Source of the DNA: Desulfobacterales bacterium
Lineage (GTDB): Bacteria; Desulfobacterota; Desulfobacteria; Desulfobacterales; 4be13
DNA length: 11,369 nt
Assembly (NCBI GenBank): GCA_029940115.1
Contig: JAOZRQ010000049.1
Coordinates: forward strand, 1-11,369
Direction of reading: 5' to 3'
Below are positions 1-5,626 of the stretch, in pieces; position 1 is the stretch's first letter; each line of letters opens with the position of its first letter. The position numbers and the translations under genes are program-made. The notes below the pieces were generated by a model. It did no database searches and had not been told where the DNA came from. It worked only from the letters and a program-made list of their open reading frames with translations.

Positions 1-5
1 ATTTC

Positions 6-62
6 AGTTTGCAGTTCCGCCTTCCGGCGGTGCCGCACCGCCTGAAGGCGGAACTACAAACT
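6..62. repeat. REPIN-like double-hairpin palindrome
   Basis: Two 28-base arms (6-33 and 35-62) are inverted copies around one central base, with two mismatches. Each arm also contains its own small palindrome (CCGCC-TTCC-GGCGG in the left arm, CCGCC-TGAA-GGCGG in the right), so the sequence can fold as one long hairpin or as two adjacent ones. This is the architecture of REP doublets (REPINs) mobilised by RAYT-type Y1 transposases. No such transposase is in the window, so mobility is inferred. It lies downstream of the last glycosyltransferase gene. There is no T-run after the stem on the minus strand, so it is not a classical terminator. Confidence 0.75.
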
Positions 63-130
63 TCTGGCGCATCTGAGAAGTGCAGACTACTTCAGGCAAA
101 ATGAAGGATGCCAAATTTTGGCACATTTTC

Positions 131-282
131 CTGATTATAAGGCTTTCGGGAGGCCCCTGCCCGTGAACTTGAACGTGAACTTGAACCTGAACCCGGACAT
201 TCATTTTCGGGCAGGCACAGGTTCAAGCTCAGGCATGAGTACAAGCTCAAGTTCACGGCCTCCCCAAATCCGTCATAATCAG
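131..282. mobile_element. MITE-like element, copy 1, with terminal inverted repeats
   Basis: The left end (131-155, starting CTGATTATAAGG and ending GGGAGGCC) matches the reverse complement of the right end (257-282, starting GGCCTCCCC and ending CATAATCAG) over about 25 bases with a few differences. Inside are five tandem hexamers of the form NTGAAC (163-192) facing inverted GTTCAN-type hexamers (about 220-256), so the whole element folds back. GCACATTTTC (121-130) and GCACTTTTTC (282-291) flank it, matching 9 of 10 bases and resembling a target-site duplication. A second copy lies at 3042-3155. It has no coding capacity. Its right end supplies the stop codon of the adjacent glycosyltransferase gene. 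Confidence 0.65.
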
Positions 283-1385
283 CACTTTTTCAAGTGTTCC
301 AAAATTTCATTTGGGCATCCTTGGACTCCGTATTCATTCAGCAACTGATGACAGTGCTGTTGGATGGTGAACTGATTTTTGAAAACTTGGTGTGCTTTTT
401 TTCCCAACTCCTTTCCGAACTTGGGATCCCTGACCAACCTTCTGATTGCATCGGCCAATGCCTCAGGCTCCCTTGTCCTCACCAAAAGGCCAGTCTCCTC
501 ATGTTTGATGACCCCTCTGTTGCCCTCTATGTCTGTGGCGATTATCGGAAGGGAACATCTCATCGCTTCCAAAAGACTCATGGGCAGACCCTCCAGAAGC
601 GAGGGGCTCGCATAAATGTCGGAACTCATCAAAAGAGAGGTCACACCATCAACATGACCGAGCAGGATGACGTTTTTTTGCAGACGGGCATTTGCAATCT
701 GTTGTCTGAGAAGATGTTTTTGTTTGCCCTCTCCGGCGATATGGAGTTTCACATCAGGAGATTCTTTTGCCACATGTCGGATGGCTTCAATCAGATACTC
801 GAAACCCTTTTTTGCGTCAAGTCGTCCCAGACTTGATATGAAAACCTCCCCTTTTCTTTTTGGAACAAGATTCTTTTCTTTGTCAGGGATCTCCGGATCC
901 AGTCCGTTTTTGACACATATTACAGATTTTTTTGGGAACAACCTTTTCATCATATCCGCAACCATTTCACCACAGCCAAATATCTTGTCGCTGAATCTGA
1001 GACAGAAGAGTTCAAAAAAAGAAAACTTCTGATAACTGTGGATTGTGGCGAAAACCCGGGGCGTTCCGGCAAGCTTGCCCAGCAACACACCATGATACAT
1101 CAGATGAACGTGAAGAATGTCAAATTTCTTCCGCCGCAAAAAGATGAGAATCCTGCCATATGTTTTCAGATTGGAGAACAGGGTGTGCGTCGCGTGGAAG
1201 ACCGAAATGGCCACGCCGGTCGCCCTGACCTTTTCATATAACGCGCCTGGCTCAAAGGGCAGAATGATTTCAAAGATGATGTTGTCATGCGTTGCAAGAA
1301 GCTTCATCTCCTCAAGAATCAGAATCTCCGCGCCGCCGACAGGCAACGAAGGGAGAAGAAGGGCAACTCGTATGGGCGATTTCAT
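279..1385 (-). CDS. GT4-type glycosyltransferase
   Basis: This cytoplasmic glycosyltransferase of the GT-B fold probably adds one sugar from a nucleotide-sugar donor to the lipid-linked repeat unit; donor and acceptor cannot be read from the sequence. From the ATG at 1385 it encodes 368 aa, a normal length for the family. The N-terminal Rossmann half has the acceptor-side GGAE motif (residues 17-20). The donor half has GRLDAKKG (187-194) and the family E-x7-E signature at E265 and E273 in a LLEGLPMSLLEAM context. GAGGA five bases upstream supports this start over an upstream in-frame one. It is the last gene of the series. Its TGA stop lies inside the terminal repeat of a MITE-like element, so the last residues may have been altered by an insertion. 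Family assignment is firm; the specific reaction is unknown. Confidence 0.92.
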   Translation of the reverse strand: MKSPIRVALLLPSLPVGGAEILILEEMKLLATHDNIIFEIILPFEPGALYEKVRATGVAISVFHATHTLFSNLKTYGRILIFLRRKKFDILHVHLMYHGVLLGKLAGTPRVFATIHSYQKFSFFELFCLRFSDKIFGCGEMVADMMKRLFPKKSVICVKNGLDPEIPDKEKNLVPKRKGEVFISSLGRLDAKKGFEYLIEAIRHVAKESPDVKLHIAGEGKQKHLLRQQIANARLQKNVILLGHVDGVTSLLMSSDIYASPSLLEGLPMSLLEAMRCSLPIIATDIEGNRGVIKHEETGLLVRTREPEALADAIRRLVRDPKFGKELGKKAHQVFKNQFTIQQHCHQLLNEYGVQGCPNEILEHLKKC

Positions 1386-1401
1386 GTCTTTCCTCTGGGT
1401 G

Positions 1402-1558
1402 CTGGGGTGATGAAAATCTTGCCGATGTTCCCAAAGGCTGACCCCAGTTTTGTTCCCCCGCATTTTGCAACCGGCTGATTTTCAAAGCAAAAAAAATGGG
1501 GGGAACAAAGACGGGATCACAATCGGCAACTCTGTCTGTGACATTTTCATCAGCCCAG
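1402..1558. repeat. 157-bp foldback (nested inverted repeat) element
   Basis: Three pairs of inverted segments share roughly one centre near 1479. The outer pair is 1402-1417 with 1543-1558 (16 bases, one mismatch; right copy ATTTTCATCAGCCCAG). The middle pair is TTGCCGAT at 1419-1426 with ATCGGCAA at 1522-1529. The inner pair is 1449-1466 with 1493-1509 (TTTGTTCCCCC core, one bulge). It fills most of the spacer between the two glycosyltransferase genes and has no plausible ORF. It could be a small non-autonomous element or an RNA stem between two cotranscribed genes. The stem is not followed by a T-run on the minus strand. Confidence 0.6.
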
Positions 1559-1600
1559 GTGCTGGGTACCCGGTTTTGGGCTTGGGGTCTCCGGATTTCG

Positions 1601-2746
1601 TCAGACAGCCATCTGCTTGTAAATGTCAAAGGTGGCCGCGGCCACTCTCTTCGCGTGAAAAGAGGTCAATGCCTTTTCCTTTGCCTTTGTTCCCATCTTT
1701 TTCCGAAGATGTTCATCATTCAACAACTTCACCAGATGTCCTGACAAAGCGCTCACATTTCCTGGTTCAAAAAGCAGGCCTGTGACGCCGTCTTCGATCT
1801 GATAAGGGATTCCGCAGACATTGCTGGCGATGACAGGCTTGCCGGCAGCCATTGCCTGTTGAATGGCCATGGGTGCTGTCTCTTGGTACGAGGGCAACAC
1901 CAGCAAGGAACATCGGCTGAATTCCTCATAAATTCTCGTCTCGCTTACATGCCCCAAGAAAGAGACCTGTTCTGACATTCCATGATGGATGACATATTTC
2001 CTGATTTCTTTCACATATGTGGCATCGTCGAGAGAACCCGCCAATATGAGGCTCATACCCGATTTCTCCCTTATTGGAACCATCGCCTTCAACAGATCTT
2101 CGACACCCTTGCGGGGAATGATTCTTCCTGCAAACAGTACGCGCCCTTTTTCCCCCTGATCGGGCAGATTGAAATAATCTTCTTTGACCGGGTTGGGTAT
2201 GTTGTATGTTTTGCCCCGCAAGTCGCGGTCGAAATATTTTCTGACATACGGACTGATCAGAATGGCATAAGCCGCATGTCTTGCACAATAGCGTTCAAGC
2301 ATGAGACTTTTCAGTTTGAGCCGAAGTCTGTGAGAAAACTTGCTGAGATATTTCGCGTCTTGGCCTAAGATGCCATGGAAGGTTATCACAGTAGGATAAT
2401 CGGATTTGATGGCCGCATATCCTGACTGTCCCGCGCCTTGCACATGCACGACATCCGGTTTCATCTCTGCCAAGCATGTTTGCAGATTTTTGAAATCATA
2501 GTGGTACCATGTGGGGATCCCCAGCGATTGCCTTGGAAGCACATGCAACTGGTAGCCTTTTCGCACAGCACGTTGAGGGGATTTCACATCGCTTTTGAAA
2601 GTGACAATGTTCAGATCAAGCGATTCAAAATCAGAAAGCGCGTCAATCAAGTAGGCAAATACCGCCTGGACCCCGCCGTCAATGCGATCCGCAAAAATCG
2701 GATAGTCGCCGATCAGGGCGACTTTCAACTTGGGTCGGTCGTTCAT
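1601..2746 (-). CDS. GT4-type glycosyltransferase with E-x7-Q signature
   Basis: This is a second GT-B fold glycosyltransferase, 381 aa from the ATG at 2746. A GAAAGG ribosome-binding site ends eight bases upstream, which favours this start over a 37-residue in-frame extension. The N-terminal half carries GGVQ (24-27), the usual acceptor-side glycine loop, and HVQG (101-104). The donor half carries GRIIPRKG (207-214). Where most GT4 enzymes have E-x7-E this protein has E289 and Q297 (QETAPMAIQQAMAAGKP), so the second acidic residue is glutamine. The rest of the fold is intact and the gene looks functional. It probably adds another sugar of the same repeat unit in the cytoplasm. It sits 427 bp after the polymerase gene and 215 bp before the next glycosyltransferase. 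Confidence 0.92.
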   Translation of the reverse strand: MNDRPKLKVALIGDYPIFADRIDGGVQAVFAYLIDALSDFESLDLNIVTFKSDVKSPQRAVRKGYQLHVLPRQSLGIPTWYHYDFKNLQTCLAEMKPDVVHVQGAGQSGYAAIKSDYPTVITFHGILGQDAKYLSKFSHRLRLKLKSLMLERYCARHAAYAILISPYVRKYFDRDLRGKTYNIPNPVKEDYFNLPDQGEKGRVLFAGRIIPRKGVEDLLKAMVPIREKSGMSLILAGSLDDATYVKEIRKYVIHHGMSEQVSFLGHVSETRIYEEFSRCSLLVLPSYQETAPMAIQQAMAAGKPVIASNVCGIPYQIEDGVTGLLFEPGNVSALSGHLVKLLNDEHLRKKMGTKAKEKALTSFHAKRVAAATFDIYKQMAV

Positions 2747-2777
2747 GGTGTCAGCCTTTCGGAAGCTGGAAGCTCTA

Positions 2778-2901
2778 GAAGGTGTTTGAAAACTCCCCGT
2801 GAGCCCCGCAATGGCGCGGGTTTCCGGGAGATGGCCATCTCCGGTTTGTCCAATCATTTCAGGGGGATGGCCCGCTCATGAAGGTGTTTGAAAACACCTT
2901 C
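2778..2901. repeat. 16-bp direct repeat pair enclosing palindromes
   Basis: GAAGGTGTTTGAAAAC occurs at 2778-2793 and again at 2880-2895. The second copy is part of a palindrome: GAAGGTGTTT and AAACACCTTC pair across a GA loop (2880-2901). Between the two copies lie a perfect 16-bp palindrome, GGAGATGGCCATCTCC (2827-2842), and a CCCGC/GCGGG stem. This looks like a compact repeat element or remnants of two copies. No coding function was seen. Confidence 0.55.
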
Positions 2902-2935
2902 GCATTCCTCCATCATGTCATATCTCTCGCGGAGG

Positions 2936-2982
2936 CGCAAAGGCAAGGCGCGGCCTGCCGAACCCCTCTCCGCGCCTTTGCG
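2936..2982. repeat. Hairpin with two alternative stems
   Basis: CGCAAAGGC (2936-2944) pairs with GCCTTTGCG (2974-2982). Alternatively AAGGCGCGG (2945-2953) pairs with CCGCGCCTT (2970-2978). The two 9-bp stems share bases of the right arm and are mutually exclusive. A T-run (2986-2990) follows on the plus strand, where no gene reads, so its shape is terminator-like only in the wrong direction for these genes. It is most likely an intergenic repeat. Confidence 0.45.
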
Positions 2983-3041
2983 TGATTTTTGGGGTAACAC
3001 GTTTTTTCTGAGTGCCTAAGCTCCAAGCTCTCAGGCATTTC

Positions 3042-3155
3042 CTGATTATAACGCTTTTCGGGGAGGCCGCTCAATCTGTGAACGTGAACATTTGTTTGTG
3101 GGCGAGTTCAAGCATAAGTTCAAGTTCACGGGCTCCCCAAATCCGTCATGATCAG
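3042..3155. mobile_element. MITE-like element, copy 2, with terminal inverted repeats
   Basis: The ends match those of the element at 131-282. The left end (3042-3068) starts CTGATTATAACGC and ends GGGGAGGCC. The right end (3130-3155) starts GGGCTCCCC, includes AAATCCGTCATGATCAG, and is its imperfect inverse. The interior is shorter than copy 1 but keeps GTGAAC hexamers facing inverted GTTCAA/GTTCAC hexamers. The flanks GGCATTTC (3034-3041) and GGCATTTTC (3156-3164) are near-identical direct repeats, as expected of a target-site duplication. The right end is 18 bp past the polymerase stop codon. Non-autonomous: no transposase is encoded. Confidence 0.65.
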
Positions 3156-3173
3156 GGCATTTTCATTTACAGC

Positions 3174-4496
3174 TTACCGCTCACCGCTTGTCAACCTATC
3201 CGCAAATCCCACAAATATGCCGAGCAAGGTAAACATGTAGTGCTGATAGTCACCAAGATTATAGCGTAGAAATTCCACTTTGATCTGATCAAAGAGAAAA
3301 ACAGACAGAATGATAATTCCCAAATTCGGGATGCCATTTAAGAATTCGTCTTTGTGGTGACATCTTCGCGAGATCATCAATTTATAGAATACAGACATGG
3401 CAAAGAGAAAATAAATGGCCAGTCCCATCCCCCCCAAAGTATGGAGAATGAAAAGATAAAGGCTGTGAGGATAATGTATCCATTCTCTCCCGGGAATCTT
3501 TCTCTTTTCCTCATTCAGCAATCTGAAACGCGGGCCATGGCCGATAAGAGGTTTCATCACGATCTGTTCCCAGGCGGCCGGCCATGTCACCCCCCTTGTG
3601 TCCGGAACCCCTCCCTTGATCTTGGTTTCGGAAAGTCGGTCAAAGAGCAAATTGAACGGGGTGAACAGAATGATCACCACCGACATGAGAAAAAAGAGTA
3701 CCGTCATGACAAGATTTATCTTCACTATCCTGACAAATCCCATTTCTCTCCGATACAGACAAGAGAACAGCATCCATCCGAACACCAAGCTGACAATCCC
3801 GCCCCGGTTGCCTGTGGCTATCAGAAAAGCGCAATTTGCGGCAATGATGCCGACATGCAGCAGTTTCTCCCTGATTTCCTTTAAACGGAGAAGAAGATAT
3901 CCCGAAAAGATGATCTGGATCACAAAATATTCCGCGGTGATGCCGGCTGCTGTGAACGGTCCCACAAGTCGCTGGTCTTTCCGGTTCTGAGTCATGGAGA
4001 GTTCTTTGATCCCGAGAAGGGAAAAATGACTGAATCCAATGATCAGTTGGATGCAGCAATAAAGGATGAACAGGATATTCAAAATCGTAAGAATTCTCAA
4101 AACAGACCGCGGGTTTTCGTTCTCTCTCACAAAGTTATAGACCATATAAAACAGGACGAGGTTCGATCCCATCAAAATCAGATACAAGACATGGTCAAAC
4201 TTTGTCATCCGGTGCGCCTGTATGAACGAGAGGAGGTAAGAGAGCGACAGGAGAAACACAGGCGCCATCAGAGGAAACACCTTCAATTTCCTTTTCAAAA
4301 ACAGGGCCACCCCTGTGATATAGGTAAGAATCATATTCAGACTGCCATAGCGTGAATCAATGAACTGGAACGGGATCATCAGTATCAGCGCGGAGATGAT
4401 GACCCGTTCGGGCAAGGCATAAACCGCACAGAAAAGCATGATTCCCATGGAGAGCGCCATGACCAGCTGCACAGCGTGACTGTTGGATATGGCCAT
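3174..4496 (-). CDS. O-antigen ligase/polymerase (WaaL/Wzy-type) membrane protein
   Basis: This polytopic inner-membrane protein of the Wzy_C/O-antigen ligase family either polymerises lipid-linked repeat units or transfers the finished glycan to an acceptor; the two activities cannot be told apart here. The 440-aa product has about 11-12 hydrophobic segments. Family landmarks are TGNRGG (228-233), a loop with KPLIGHGP (315-322) between segments at about 260-280 and 343-369, and HYPHSLYLFILHTLGG (341-356), which contains the conserved His-Pro-His and a glycine-rich tail. The ATG at 4496 follows the sulfotransferase TAA by one base, which suggests translational coupling. An in-frame TTG at 4529, with a poorly spaced AGGA, would add 11 residues and overlap the upstream gene. 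Family confidence is high; the exact start is uncertain. Confidence 0.88.
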   Translation of the reverse strand: MAISNSHAVQLVMALSMGIMLFCAVYALPERVIISALILMIPFQFIDSRYGSLNMILTYITGVALFLKRKLKVFPLMAPVFLLSLSYLLSFIQAHRMTKFDHVLYLILMGSNLVLFYMVYNFVRENENPRSVLRILTILNILFILYCCIQLIIGFSHFSLLGIKELSMTQNRKDQRLVGPFTAAGITAEYFVIQIIFSGYLLLRLKEIREKLLHVGIIAANCAFLIATGNRGGIVSLVFGWMLFSCLYRREMGFVRIVKINLVMTVLFFLMSVVIILFTPFNLLFDRLSETKIKGGVPDTRGVTWPAAWEQIVMKPLIGHGPRFRLLNEEKRKIPGREWIHYPHSLYLFILHTLGGMGLAIYFLFAMSVFYKLMISRRCHHKDEFLNGIPNLGIIILSVFLFDQIKVEFLRYNLGDYQHYMFTLLGIFVGFADRLTSGER

Positions 4497-4497
4497 A

Positions 4498-5376
4498 TTA
4501 AAAGCGAATGTCACGAAAGATTTTTTCAATGATGATCACGTCCTGAGTTCCAAGATGCCGTGGCCATTTATGGTTCTGGGACCTGATTTCGACTCGCTGA
4601 AGATATCGGATGATGCGGGGATGCAACTCCAAACCGCATGATCTCAGTATATCCCGGGTTCGACCGGAGACATCCCGGATGAAATCTTCATACCTTATCT
4701 CAAAAAACTGCCGGGGAGGCAGGAGGCTGCCTTCCTGCCGAACCTGCTCCATGATGTTCCGCAACTGATACGCCAAGAGGACGATGGGGGGTTTTCCAGA
4801 GTCTCTCCACGCCTCACAATAATCCTGTGGGAGATCATTCCACCACGGATTTTCAAAGTTGCCGCCCGGCCGCCAGCGTTCCACTTTAAGCTGGGAATGG
4901 ATGACCGCCCGGGGGTCCCTTAGGATATGCACAAAATGGGCTTCGGGAAAAATTCGGCGGAGAAATTTTATCCTCGGAGGACCCGTCAACTTGACAATCA
5001 GACGATCTTTCCCCTGAAAAAAAAGAATCCGTCTGAACAGCCGAAGAATCTGTTCTTTTTGTTCAGGGGGGGGAATGATGTCATTTGCCGACGAGTAAAC
5101 GAAATTTTCACCCAAATAATGTCGCCACAGGTCCCACCCCTCGTTAGGGGACGGAACAAATCTTCTTGCCCTTTCCTTTTGGCCTTTCAGACAAACCCCG
5201 ACAAACGGGAGATCACATACGCGGGTGGTCAGAGCCATTACGGGACATCCGGGATATGTGTTTAAGTGATTGCTGAACCAACCCAATGCCGGGTGTGCGG
5301 ACAAAACTTCAAATATGATGGTGGTGCCGCTTCTCGGAGCCCCGATCAGAAAAACAGGTTTTAATGGCTCTCTCAA
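4498..5376 (-). CDS. PAPS-dependent carbohydrate sulfotransferase
   Basis: This cytoplasmic sulfotransferase should move sulfate from 3'-phosphoadenylyl sulfate to a hydroxyl of an acceptor. Next to glycan-assembly genes the likely acceptor is a sugar of the repeat unit. The 292-aa protein opens with the 5'-phosphosulfate-binding loop GAPRSGTT (residues 12-19) and has the 3'-phosphate-binding motif RDPRAV (153-158) with a serine at 161. RYEDF (228-232) is the usual late family motif. Length is normal for bacterial members. The start is TTG at 5376, fixed by a GAGGA seven bases upstream. A promoter with an extended -10 lies about 70 bp upstream. One base separates its stop from the polymerase start, so the two proteins are probably made together. 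Family assignment is strong; the acceptor is inferred from neighbours. Confidence 0.92.
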   Translation of the reverse strand: MREPLKPVFLIGAPRSGTTIIFEVLSAHPALGWFSNHLNTYPGCPVMALTTRVCDLPFVGVCLKGQKERARRFVPSPNEGWDLWRHYLGENFVYSSANDIIPPPEQKEQILRLFRRILFFQGKDRLIVKLTGPPRIKFLRRIFPEAHFVHILRDPRAVIHSQLKVERWRPGGNFENPWWNDLPQDYCEAWRDSGKPPIVLLAYQLRNIMEQVRQEGSLLPPRQFFEIRYEDFIRDVSGRTRDILRSCGLELHPRIIRYLQRVEIRSQNHKWPRHLGTQDVIIIEKIFRDIRF

Positions 5377-5383
5377 TTTAAGT

Positions 5384-5388
5384 TCCTC
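5384..5388 (-). promoter_or_regulatory. Ribosome-binding site fixing a TTG start
   Basis: GAGGA on the minus strand (within AGAGGAACTTAAA) sits seven bases before the TTG at 5376-5374. This strong site is the main reason to accept the non-ATG start of the sulfotransferase, whose nucleotide-binding loop begins only 11 residues later. Confidence 0.75.
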
Positions 5389-5447
5389 TTTATGTTAGGG
5401 TATCCGTGAGCGTGGACGTGAACGCGCCCTTGAACATAAACCTGCTG

Positions 5448-5476
5448 ATTATAACATAAATCTGACAGCAAACCAA
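5448..5476 (-). promoter_or_regulatory. Promoter candidate for sulfotransferase-polymerase pair
   Basis: On the minus strand a perfect extended -10, TGTTATAAT (TATAAT at 5453-5448), stands 17 bases after TTGGTT (5476-5471), which matches the TTG half of a sigma-70 -35 box. Transcription would begin near 5441 and give a leader of about 65 bases before the TTG start at 5376. The -10 is built from the CTGATTATAAC motif shared with the MITE-like elements. No operator was recognised. Confidence 0.5.
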
Positions 5477-5525
5477 GGCCTGTGACCGAACAACTCGCTC
5501 CTGCCAGATTGACAATTCCGGCAGG

Positions 5526-5551
5526 CGGTTCGGATTGGCCAATCCGAACCG
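5526..5551. repeat. Perfect 26-bp palindrome
   Basis: CGGTTCGGATTGG is followed directly by its exact reverse complement CCAATCCGAACCG. Outside it, CCGGCA (5518-5523) and TGCCGG (5556-5561) pair after a small internal loop, lengthening the stem. No T-run follows on the minus strand, so it is not a standard terminator. It lies about 50 bp upstream of the promoter candidate at 5448-5476 and could be a protein-binding palindrome or part of the surrounding repeat. Confidence 0.6.
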
Positions 5552-5626
5552 AGCGTGCCGGGGATGCTATTTGGTGACTAACGTAAACTGAACATCCAAG
5601 TTCAGGTTCAAGTTCATGTGCATCCC

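Larger units (their letters stand above)
2747..3173. other. 427-bp non-coding spacer filled with repeats
   Basis: This is the longest gap between genes in the window. From the polymerase stop towards the next glycosyltransferase it holds the second copy of the MITE-like element (3042-3155), a G+C-rich hairpin (2936-2982), a 22-bp palindrome (2880-2901) and a 16-bp direct repeat enclosing a further palindrome. No credible small gene was found on either strand. Any promoter for the downstream glycosyltransferase pair would have to lie here, but no convincing -35/-10 pair was recognised. Confidence 0.7.
5406..5617. repeat. Hexamer-bounded foldback element with internal palindromes
   Basis: One edge (5406-5441) is a degenerate run of hexamers (GTGAGC, GTGGAC, GTGAAC, GCGCCC, TTGAAC, ATAAAC). 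The other edge (5600-5617) has the inverted set GTTCAG, GTTCAA, GTTCAT. The same NTGAAC hexamers occur inside the elements at 131-282 and 3042-3155. The CTGATTATAAC terminal motif of those elements is also here (5446-5454 region), but in a different place. The element starts nine bases after the stop of the 446-aa beta-helix gene and carries a promoter-like sequence. It may be a rearranged or older relative of the other two. Confidence 0.5.

Noticed and set aside
109..123. TGCCAAA/TTTGGCA palindrome as another copy of the GCCAAACT family
   Set aside because: Only the short palindromic arms agree; the GGCACTCCGG part is absent, so the likeness may be chance.
4..204. Small minus-strand frame with VQVQVHVQVH repeats
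   Set aside because: It simply translates the NTGAAC hexamer array and the double hairpin; no start site or conserved domain.
294..836. 180-codon plus-strand open frame
   Set aside because: It is the antisense of the glycosyltransferase gene, which has clear family motifs; no independent support.
1386..1463. Longer N-terminus for the downstream glycosyltransferase
   Set aside because: The extra residues come from the spacer repeat, and a GAGGA five bases before the ATG at 1385 gives a better start.
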